5,557 nt of DNA from CAYRRR01 sp964426755 (GTDB lineage Bacteria > Patescibacteriota > Saccharimonadia > Saccharimonadales > JAGQNJ01), in NCBI GenBank assembly GCA_964426755.1, contig CAYRRR010000035.1, positions 1 through 5,557 of the forward strand, in the 5' to 3' direction. Position numbers and translations under genes: made by a program. The notes beneath the pieces are model-generated. The model saw only the letters and a list, made by a program, of their open reading frames with translations, was not told the origin of the DNA and did no database searches. Shown here one piece after another: positions 1 through 5,375 of the stretch (positions are counted from its first letter, which is position 1; every line of letters begins with the position of its first letter).

Positions 1-11
1 GTGCTTATGTT

Positions 12-37
12 TGGCTCCGCATACCGGTCATGAACCA
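12..37 (-). repeat. Degenerate tRNA 3'-end-like element (copy 1)
   Basis: Read on the minus strand this ends in GCGGAGCCA and begins TGGTTC. It has the same 26-base spacing from the 'TGGTTC' of a T-arm to the terminal CCA as the copies at 672 and 5512. About 18 of 26 positions agree with the 5512 copy, concentrated at the two ends. The T-loop is degenerate (TTCATGA instead of TTCGAAT) and the stem pairs poorly. No 5' half of a tRNA can be assessed because the window starts here. It may be a decayed member of the same repeat family or a chance resemblance. Confidence 0.35.
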
Positions 38-44
38 TTAAGGA

Positions 45-50
45 TATAAT
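45..50 (+). promoter_or_regulatory. Perfect -10 box (TATAAT) of the NTP pyrophosphatase gene
   Basis: The consensus TATAAT ends 6 bases before the ATG at 57, so the expected transcription start falls on or next to the A of the start codon. No Shine-Dalgarno sequence lies at normal spacing; the AAGGA at 40-44 is too far upstream and would lie upstream of the transcript. The -35 region is not recognisable. This suggests a leaderless mRNA. Confidence 0.55.
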
Positions 51-56
51 AAAGTT

Positions 57-632
57 ATGAAATCAATATATTTTGCTACATCTAATCAAGAAAAAATACA
101 AATTGCTCAGACAATTAGCCAAGAAGCAAATATCACAGTAAAACCTGTCAAGCTGGATATTGATGAAATTCAAGGCGAAGATCCTGAAGCAATTGTACGA
201 GATAAGGCATACCGAGCTTATGAACAGCTCGGTATGCCGGTGGTTGTTAGTGACGATACTTGGGATATACCAGCACTGAAAGGCTTTCCCGGAGCTTACA
301 TGAAGTCGATTAATTATTGGTTCGAACCAGATGATTTTCTGAGGCTTATGAATGGAATTGAGAATAGAAAAATCATATTGCACCAATATCTTGCTTACAC
401 TGATGGGAACGTGACAGAAGTCTTCAAAAATGATATACCCGGGCAGATAATCAACGAAGCGCGTGGGAATAGTGAAAAGTCACCAAACATGACAGTTACT
501 GTTCTTGATTCTGATAATGGCAAAACTATTGCTGAAGTCTTTGAACAAGGTGAAGAAGCCGTAGTTGCTCGCTATAAAAACCGGCCAGATGCATGGCATG
601 GGTTTATTGAATGGTACAAAAATATCCAGTAG
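57..632 (+). CDS. Divergent Ham1/RdgB-family non-canonical purine NTP pyrophosphatase
   Basis: Members of this cytoplasmic family hydrolyse ITP, dITP and XTP to the monophosphate plus pyrophosphate, keeping deaminated purines out of nucleic acids. The 191-residue length is normal for the family. Visible hallmarks are the N-terminal substrate loop FATSNQEKIQIA (residues 6-17, with T8, N10 and K13), the EIQGED segment near residues 37-42, and SDDTWDIPALKGFPGAYMK (65-83), which matches the catalytic 'EDSGL..DAL.G.PG.YS' block with D66/D67 as the metal-binding acidic pair. PGQIINEARG (128-137) fits the 'G.I...RG' strand. The usual FGYDPIF block and the SHR motif near the C-terminus are not recognisable; YKNRPDAW (173-180) sits where SHR should be. 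Substrate choice may therefore differ from RdgB. The ATG start is fixed by the TATAAT just upstream. The gene stands alone, convergent with the sortase operon, and its stop codon lies inside a hairpin. Confidence 0.8.
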   Translation: MKSIYFATSNQEKIQIAQTISQEANITVKPVKLDIDEIQGEDPEAIVRDKAYRAYEQLGMPVVVSDDTWDIPALKGFPGAYMKSINYWFEPDDFLRLMNGIENRKIILHQYLAYTDGNVTEVFKNDIPGQIINEARGNSEKSPNMTVTVLDSDNGKTIAEVFEQGEEAVVARYKNRPDAWHGFIEWYKNIQ

Positions 633-651
633 TGTGAATACTTACTGGATA
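616..651 (-). terminator. Rho-independent terminator of the minus-strand surface-protein/sortase operon
   Basis: TATCCAGTA (623-631) and TACTGGATA (643-651) form a perfect 9-bp stem around an 11-base interval. On the minus strand the stem is followed immediately by a TTTTTG run (complement of 616-621). On the plus strand there is no T-run, only CCCTGTAAAA. The structure therefore most likely ends the operon coming from 4369 down to 761. It also overlaps the last codons and TAG stop of the plus-strand pyrophosphatase gene, so the two convergent transcripts would overlap. Confidence 0.6.
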
Positions 652-671
652 CCCTGTAAAATATATACTCT

Positions 672-713
672 TGGCTCCGGGGACTAGATTCGAACCAGCG
701 ATAACTACCACCT
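672..713 (-). repeat. tRNA 3'-end-like repeat (copy 2) in the operon's 3' UTR
   Basis: On the minus strand this reads as a D-loop-like AGGTGGTAG, then a T-arm GCTGG-TTCGAAT-CTAGT (five pairs allowing G-U), then an acceptor-like CCCCGGA, discriminator G and an encoded CCA. That is the 3' portion of a tRNA. The matching 5' acceptor strand (TCCGGGG) and an anticodon arm are absent from the following 50 bases, so it is not a complete tRNA gene. It matches 5512-5553 at 36 of 42 positions in the same orientation. It lies between the sortase stop (761) and the terminator (651). Confidence 0.75.
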
Positions 714-760
714 TGTTTCGGGCTCGCCTTACCTTAGCTTACATCTATTAATTATCAAAA

Positions 761-1450
761 TTATGTATCAACACGCACGGACGATACGATTACTCGTTTG
801 GTGTACAGATGAGCATCGCGGTCAAAGTTGCCACCGCAAGTAACCAGGTTGAGCTGGTGGGTCACGCTGGGATATTGCGAAAACAGCACACTTGCCGCTT
901 CTTCCGTATCGACGGTGACTTTATCGGTAACTTTGAATTGTTTAGCGGTTCCGTCACCGAACTCTACGAAGATAACAGCGCCTTTTTGGATGGTTTCTAG
1001 GTTGGCAAATATGCCGTCTCGCTGCCGGCCGTTCAGGTGTCCGTCGATGATGCTCAAACCCTTATCGCCAGGCCGGACAGAATCAATGAACCAGCCTGCC
1101 ACATGGATGTTATTTGGTACTGCAATCTCATTGTTTTGGTCTACGCCAACGTTCTGCACATATGCATCTATGCCTAGGCTAGTTATTCGGATTTTCTTTG
1201 GGTCGTTTGGCCCGCCCCGCCAATTAAAACCATCATCTGGCTTTTGTTCGCTGGGTTGGTCTGTTGAATAAGTAACCACCTCTGTTACGGGTGTAGTTCG
1301 ACCTGGCCATAGAATAATGGCTGAAATTACCAGAGCCGCTATCACTACGAAAGCTGTAATTATTTTTTGGTATTTTTTTATTTTTTGAGTGATTTTGATT
1401 TGCACTGGTTTACTATCTTCCACCACCAAGCCCAGTATTTGGTGCACCAA
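761..1450 (-). CDS. Class F-like (E/F-type) membrane-anchored sortase
   Basis: Sortases are extracytoplasmic transpeptidases that cut surface proteins at an LPxTG-like motif and attach them to the cell envelope. With the TTG start at 1450 the product is 229 residues: a lysine-rich cytoplasmic tail (14-29), one transmembrane helix (about 30-48), a linker, and a sortase domain (about 84-227). The catalytic triad is visible: H138 in IIDGH, C205 in LVTCGG, R219 in YTKRVIV. The line PKKIRITSLGIDAYV and the 'GHLNGRQRDGIFANL' turn resemble class F enzymes. The start is uncertain: TTG at 1450 overlaps the upstream gene by 38 bases, while GTG at 1405 lies just after the upstream TAG, about 11 bases behind a GGTGGTGGAAG purine-rich stretch, and leaves a short basic tail plus the membrane helix. 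I consider the GTG at 1405 at least as likely. The gene is second in the operon and probably translationally coupled. The preceding product ends with an APNTG motif, so it is the obvious substrate. Confidence 0.88.
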   Translation of the reverse strand: MVHQILGLVVEDSKPVQIKITQKIKKYQKIITAFVVIAALVISAIILWPGRTTPVTEVVTYSTDQPSEQKPDDGFNWRGGPNDPKKIRITSLGIDAYVQNVGVDQNNEIAVPNNIHVAGWFIDSVRPGDKGLSIIDGHLNGRQRDGIFANLETIQKGAVIFVEFGDGTAKQFKVTDKVTVDTEEAASVLFSQYPSVTHQLNLVTCGGNFDRDAHLYTKRVIVSSVRVDT

Positions 1451-4369
1451 CTGCAGAGCTAGCTAATCCAACCGGGTCAACTATAACCCCATTAGCCTCA
1501 CCATCTATGTCTAAATCCTCGCCATCGGTAATGTTAAGGCTAGCGATTGTTACAATCTGTTCGGAGATCTTGGTTTCTGTAAGTTCGGCATCTAAGACTG
1601 TAAAGAAGGCATTGGTGTTGGGGTTATGTTTTCTAACAGTCAGCCCATCCTTGTTGAGTCCGTACTGGTATATTTTTACTGAAGTCTCATATCCGGGGGT
1701 TCCACAGTCTGCGGTGAAGTTCAGTAGGCCCGCGCTATAGTTAAAGCCAGAATCTTGCACGTTTAAGTCAGCTTCCGCTTCGGTGCTGGCGGACGAAATA
1801 CTACAAGCTTCGTCAACTTCAAGTGCCAAGTATTTGCCGGTCTCTGTGTTTACAAAACTTACTACGTTGGCTTGTTCGGAGTCTGGAGTGCCATCGTTGT
1901 TGGCGTCGCCATTGTTTGGCCCTTGGTTCTCGGCTTCATCGTTTTTTCCGTCGTTGTCGCTGTCTGATGGTTGGGTGGTTTTGCCATATCCCAATACGCG
2001 ACTGTTGTCTGCGTCAACGACCCAAAGTTCACCAGTAGATTGATTTGCAGCAACTAATTTTGGGTGACACAAAGTATATTTTGTTGGTCCATTATCATTT
2101 TGGTTGCAATCACGTTTACTGAATGTTAATTGGCCGTACACAAGGTCTGCATTTTGACTGCCATCAAAATTATTAGTCATTTGGTAGCGTACAACTCGGT
2201 CGTTTTCTGTATCGGCTATGTACACCAGTTTATTTNNNNNNNNNNNNNNNNNNNNNNNNNNNNNNNNNNNNNNNNNNNNNNNNNNNNNNNNNNNNNNNNN
2301 NNNNNNNNNNNNNNNNNNNNNNNNNNNNNNNNNNNCGGTGATTATCAGTGTCTGCTATATATAGTAACTTGCTAGCTTTATCATATACGAGCCCAATAGG
2401 ATTGTGTAGAGAATTTCGAGCAGCATCGTCTCCTCTGTCAGCTGCGGAGTTAGTAAAACCGGCCTGACCTAATACGTGTGTCGCATTTTGGCCGTTTTCA
2501 AAGGTGGCAGGATTAACATCAAACACCAATACCCTGTGCCATTCTGAATCACTCACAAACAGGCGCTCGTTGTCGGAGTCGTATGCTATCCCATATGGTG
2601 CGCATATGTTGTCCTGGCTTGGGCTTGGGCAGCCTTCGTCGTCGTAATTATGTCCACTTAACATATCTGGCTGGCCAATTACTCCGTCAGCTACTTGATC
2701 AACCAAAGTTCCATTAGTATCAGTATCGTAAAGTACTACTCTTCCGTTAAATCTGTCTGCTACGAATACACGATTGTTCTTGCTGTCTACGGTTACGTCG
2801 CTAGGGTTACTCAAGCTGCTTGCCGAAATCTTAGGAACTCCTAGCTCATAGTCTTTTGTGAAGTCGTCTTGCCCGAGTACGTCTATCGCGTCTTCTCCGT
2901 TAGTTAGCTCTTCGGCGTCGTAAAACACCACACGGTCATTGCCGTCATCAGCAACTACCACAATATTACTGCCAGGTATAGCATAAATATGATTTGGATA
3001 GCTTAGCGTATTGGCGGCTGGGCTATCCTCGTCGCGGTTGGAATATTCGCCATCAAAATCAGCTTGACCCAACACGTAATCAAATTGCGCACCATTGCTG
3101 ATATCCTCCAGTCCGTCACCTTTGTGATCGTATACCACTACTCTGTTATTTTCTTCGTCTACAATGTATAACTCACCACGATCAGCGCTATAGCTAACAC
3201 CGGATGGATAGTATAAGCGATTATTCCCAGAGCTTGATCCTTGAGACGTGAAATCGGACTGGCCAAGCACCGACTCAGCGTTTTCGCCGTTGGTAATGCC
3301 ATCATAGGCATTATATATAAGTACCCTGCTATTGTCTTGGTCTGCTACCACTAATCTGCCGGATGCTTCGTCATACATTACACCATCTGGATAATCTAGT
3401 GTATTGGCAGCTGCACTTCCCCCGCGGTCATAATCACTACTTTCAAAGTCTGCCTGGCCCAGTACAAAAGACGCACCTTTTCCGTTTGTTATTTGTACAG
3501 GGTGTACGTCAAATACTAAAATTCGGCTATTGTCTGTATCAGAAACGTACAACCAATCATTATCATGATCATAATCTAGCGCCCCTGGTTCACACAGAGT
3601 CCCCGCACCGGCTCCTCCATCTCTGTTACAGTTTATATCAGTAAAGTTAGCCTGACCTAGAACAAAAGATGCTTCCATGCCATTGCTCAAGTTATCGAGN
3701 NNNNNNNNNNNNNNNNNNNNNNNNNNNNNNNNNNNNNNNNNNNNNNNNNNNNNNNNNNNNNNNNNNNNNNNNNNNNNNNNNNNNNNNNNNNNNNNNNNNC
3801 TCATCTGTATTAAAACCAGACTGGCCGATGACTTGCTTGGCTTCCGGTGGAGTGGTCAGTGCAGTCATGAAGAATATGGCTTTGGCCCAGCCGGCATCTT
3901 CCCAATATTCCACGACCACCTCTTTATACCCGGCCGATTCACTTACATATATTTCGTTAGAGCCTTGGCTTTCGGCCGCCCAGTCGTCGTATGCGGTCAC
4001 GCCGTCTACGGTAATTCTCATACGATCATCGTAGCCGGTTTCAAAATCGTAACTTTTAGCTTCAAAGTATACAGACTTCGTCCAACGGGCCGCAAAATAA
4101 TCACCCCAAATACTGTCATCTGGCGAACCTTCTTCCCACTCAAAATTTATTTCAGCATCTTGTCTGCTTAAGTCTGGTGAACGATCCGGTATTGATCCGG
4201 CAATGTATTCACCTTCGTCCAAGTTCCAGTATTCTCCCTGCCAGTTTCCAGTGGCGTTAGCCGTAAATGGTAGCGCAACAGACAAGATCAGGCTTATCAA
4301 AAAAAGCCCGGCCAGGCTAAAAAACTTTAAATTTATGTTTGTAATTTTTGTTAAATTACCTACAAACAT
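1413..4369 (-). CDS. Large secreted PA14/NHL-repeat surface protein with C-terminal APNTG sorting motif (two assembly gaps)
   Basis: The product is an extracellular multidomain protein, probably for binding or adhesion; its ligand is unknown. ATG at 4369 is chosen because GGAGGGG (4384-4378) lies 8 bases upstream; in-frame codons up to 4414 lack such a site. Order: signal peptide (residues 1-39, hydrophobic core FFSLAGLFLISLILSVAL, cleavage after TANA); PA14-like domain (about 42-170, with GEYWN, GSPDDSIWGDYFAARWT, DDRMRITVDG, VVVEYWEDAG); at least ten NHL-type blades of about 65 residues, most opening with VLGQ and carrying an 'ADxxNxRVxVYD' strand; an Asp/Asn-rich DxDNDG..DEAE segment (1964-1862), probably calcium binding; a domain resembling choice-of-anchor U (about 1868-1580); and APNTG (1445-1431) followed only by LGGGR and TAG. 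Runs of 100 N at 2236-2335 and 3700-3799 interrupt the blades. The three pieces fall in different frames across the Ns, but both real gaps must be multiples of three if the gene is intact. True length and blade number are unknown. Confidence 0.85.
1964..3663 (-). repeat. Tandem VLGQ-type NHL repeats (beta-propeller blades)
   Basis: Blades start at the VLGQ/VIGQ/VYGQ codons at 3663, 3465, 3270, 3075, 2880, 2682, 2475 and, after a gap, 2141. A first blade begins at about 3832 (VIGQSGF) and runs into the right-hand gap, and part of a blade (NKLVYIADTEND) precedes the one at 2141. Unit length is 195-207 bases (65-69 residues). The shared pattern is VLGQxxF, a variable loop with NRGG, NTLxxP, GxxYD, RLxVADxxNxRVLVYD and NG near the end. 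The array is the likely reason that the assembly broke twice inside this gene. Confidence 0.85.
2236..2335. other. Assembly gap of 100 N (inside the NHL repeats)
   Basis: Exactly 100 N, a conventional placeholder for a gap of unknown size. The left-hand blade breaks off at IADTDNH plus 'CG', the first two bases of the expected arginine codon. The right side resumes at NKLVYIADTEND, the same place in the repeat. At least one repeat of about 195 bases, or a whole number of repeats, is therefore expected here rather than 100 bases. Confidence 0.95.
3700..3799. other. Assembly gap of 100 N (first propeller blade)
   Basis: Exactly 100 N. The sequence before it stops after VIGQSGFNTDE and resumes at LDNLSNGMEASFVLGQ, so the middle of the first blade (about 45 residues, roughly 135 bases, or that plus whole repeats) is missing. 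Both flanks end on codon boundaries, so an intact gene requires a gap length divisible by three. Confidence 0.95.
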
Positions 4370-4377
4370 CGTAGATT

Positions 4378-4384
4378 CCCCTCC
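4378..4384 (-). promoter_or_regulatory. Shine-Dalgarno sequence deciding the start of the surface-protein gene
   Basis: GGAGGGG on the minus strand lies 8 bases before the ATG at 4369. It is the clearest ribosome binding site in the window and contrasts with the two plus-strand genes, which seem to have no leader. It moves the start 45 bases inside the longest open frame and gives a well-formed signal peptide. Confidence 0.75.
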
Positions 4385-4405
4385 ATGTTTTGTTGAATTA
4401 ATTAA

Positions 4406-4411
4406 ATAATA
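4406..4411 (-). promoter_or_regulatory. Possible -10 box of the surface-protein/sortase operon
   Basis: TATTAT on the minus strand would place the transcript start near 4399, giving a leader of about 30 bases that contains the Shine-Dalgarno site. The matching -35 position (GGTAAT or TGGTAA) is poor, which would fit a promoter needing an activator. The assignment is tentative in this AT-rich stretch. Confidence 0.35.
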
Positions 4412-4425
4412 CATGAATATTCATG
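4412..4425. promoter_or_regulatory. Perfect 14-bp palindrome, possible operator
   Basis: CATGAATATTCATG is an uninterrupted palindrome. It lies directly upstream of the putative -10 box of the surface-protein operon, filling most of the -35/-10 spacer. A protein bound here would block that promoter. The binding protein is unknown, and the half-site differs from the TGTGA box at 4458. Confidence 0.4.
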
Positions 4426-4455
4426 GACATTACCACGAACCAGTAATCATTTAAA

Positions 4456-4475
4456 ATGTGAAAAATTTCACATTA
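4456..4475. promoter_or_regulatory. CRP-type operator (TGTGA-N6-TCACA)
   Basis: The arms AATGTGAAA and TTTCACATT flank a 2-base centre. The core, TGTGA-N6-TCACA at 4458-4473, is the classical binding pattern of CRP-family dimers. It sits between a divergent Crp/Fnr-family gene and the surface-protein operon. It covers the TTCACA -35 hexamer (4467-4472) of the regulator's own promoter, centred about 39 bases before its ATG. It lies about 66 bases upstream of the putative start of the divergent operon. This suggests autoregulation together with control of the operon. Confidence 0.7.
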
Positions 4476-4496
4476 TTTGGCAAATTAATTTATACT
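4467..4496 (+). promoter_or_regulatory. Promoter of the Crp-like regulator gene
   Basis: TTCACA (4467-4472, five of six matches to TTGACA) and TATACT (4491-4496) are separated by 18 bases. The predicted start at about 4503-4504 coincides with the ATG at 4505, and no Shine-Dalgarno is present, so the transcript is probably leaderless. The -35 hexamer is embedded in the CRP-type palindrome. Confidence 0.5.
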
Positions 4497-4504
4497 TGGG
4501 TGTA

Positions 4505-5167
4505 ATGAAAAGCTTCTTTCACTTTGCAAAAACCCATCAAAAGATCTTTCGGGCTCAAGGGAAAAAAGTTACATACAAAAAGGGCTACTGTTTGGTACGC
4601 CCAGAGGATGAAAGTCCATGGATTTATTTTTTAGATTCCGGCGTAGTAAAAGTTAGTTTTGCTTTCAGTACAGGTGAGGAACGTTTGGTTGGCTATTTTG
4701 TGCCGGGTCAAACTTTTGCCCAAAGCGGCTCTTTTTATTCAGACGAAGGTGGAGGGTTAGAATACGTAGCGGTAGAAGAAACGGTTGTATATAGAATATC
4801 TAAGCAAGATTTTTTTAATTTGCTCAGAACAAGCCCAGACTTTAACGCCGATTATCTCCAGATCCTATTAAAGAATCAGATTTTTTTAATTGACAGAATT
4901 GTCTACCAAGGCGAATCAACTTTAGACAGAAAAATGCTGAAGTGGCTACTTTTTATGGCCAAATATTATTGTGACCATACAGATAGTGGATGTCGAATAT
5001 ATGTTCCGCTAACTCACGACGAAATAGCTAACTTTCTCCATGTTACTAGAGAAAGCGCAGGTAAGACTCTGAATAAATTGGTGAAAACTAACCTCATCAC
5101 TTTGGATAGAAAACATATTATTATCCCCGATATGAGTAAAATAACTGTGACATTACAGGACATTTGA
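4505..5167 (+). CDS. Crp/Fnr-family transcriptional regulator
   Basis: This is a DNA-binding regulator with an N-terminal cyclic-nucleotide-binding-like beta-roll, a dimerisation helix and a C-terminal winged helix. From ATG at 4505 the product is 220 residues, typical of the family; TTG at 4496 is the alternative but lies within the -10 box. The beta-roll is roughly residues 15-110 (WIYFLDSGVVKVSF, GEERLVGYFVPGQTF). The long helix follows (about 115-150), then the helix-turn-helix LTHDEIANFLHVTRESAGKTLNKLVKTNLI (described here as residues about 169-198, key part TRESAGKTL). The phosphate-binding cassette is poor: there is no GE(L/F)ALL or RSA-type arginine, so cAMP binding is doubtful. There is no N-terminal cysteine cluster as in Fnr. 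The recognition helix keeps Arg-Glu of E. coli CRP, with Lys in place of the second Arg. It is divergent from the surface-protein operon, with a matching operator between them. The stop TGA overlaps a TTG that opens a 41-codon frame. Confidence 0.88.
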   Translation: MKSFFHFAKTHQKIFRAQGKKVTYKKGYCLVRPEDESPWIYFLDSGVVKVSFAFSTGEERLVGYFVPGQTFAQSGSFYSDEGGGLEYVAVEETVVYRISKQDFFNLLRTSPDFNADYLQILLKNQIFLIDRIVYQGESTLDRKMLKWLLFMAKYYCDHTDSGCRIYVPLTHDEIANFLHVTRESAGKTLNKLVKTNLITLDRKHIIIPDMSKITVTLQDI

Positions 5168-5289
5168 AAAATCAAGAAAAACATTTAGATACTGTATTCT
5201 ACGTTTTATACAGAGAAGTTTTGGCCCAGGAGTTTGCCTTTACGCATAAACAAGCATTAGAGAGTAAAAACGCTGAGTCGCATAGTTAG
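5164..5289 (+). CDS. Possible 41-residue small protein coupled to the regulator gene
   Basis: A TTG codon overlaps the regulator's stop (TTGA at 5164-5167) and opens a frame of 41 codons ending in TAG at 5287-5289. An AGGA lies only 3 bases before the TTG, so initiation would depend on termination-reinitiation. The product begins LKNQEKHLDTVFYVLYREVL and is charged and probably helical, with no cysteines, membrane segment or family I recognise. A weak 6-bp inverted repeat (CTGTAT/ATACAG, 5192-5213) lies inside it. Against it are the rare start codon and short length. It could equally be untranslated trailer or the remnant of a longer gene. Confidence 0.3.
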   Translation: MKNQEKHLDTVFYVLYREVLAQEFAFTHKQALESKNAESHS

Positions 5290-5375
5290 GAGATCGATCT
5301 AGGAACCCGGTCTGATTACTAGATGTACAGCACTCATAAGGGGAACTGGTCAATTGTGGAACCAATTAACAGGGA
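5290..5375. other. Intergenic stretch with no recognisable gene
   Basis: No convincing coding frame or RNA gene is visible on either strand. It holds a 9-base word, CCGGTCTGA (5307-5315), repeated at 5472-5480, and a short AATTG/CAATT inverted repeat near 5352-5367. Neither has an obvious function. Confidence 0.5.

Noticed and set aside
63..386. Minus-strand frame of 107 codons opposite the pyrophosphatase gene
   Set aside because: The plus strand carries family motifs in the same interval; the antisense product has no recognisable feature.
672..760. A complete tRNA gene on the minus strand
   Set aside because: The T-arm, acceptor 3' strand and CCA are convincing, but no complementary 5' acceptor strand (TCCGGGG), D-stem or anticodon arm exists between 713 and the sortase stop.
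809..1271. Long plus-strand open frames opposite the sortase gene
   Set aside because: They are antisense to a clear sortase domain with its full catalytic triad and give low-complexity products.
1507..2043. Plus-strand open frames opposite the C-terminal part of the surface protein
   Set aside because: The minus strand has a recognisable domain order here. The plus-strand frames are shadows created by the Ser/Asp/Asn-rich coding sequence.
1964..3663. CRISPR array or DNA-level tandem repeat
   Set aside because: The periodicity of about 195 bases is at protein level, with diverged nucleotide sequence and no short identical repeats with spacers.
2230..3804. Treating the middle piece of the surface protein as a separate gene with its own start and stop
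   Set aside because: The apparent start (3804) and stop (2230) lie in the wrong frame on the far side of N runs. Repeat phase and codon boundaries at the gap edges show one continuous gene.
5192..5213. Terminator just after the regulator gene (CTGTAT/ATACAG)
   Set aside because: The stem is only 6 AT-rich pairs with a 10-base loop and no T-run follows on either strand.
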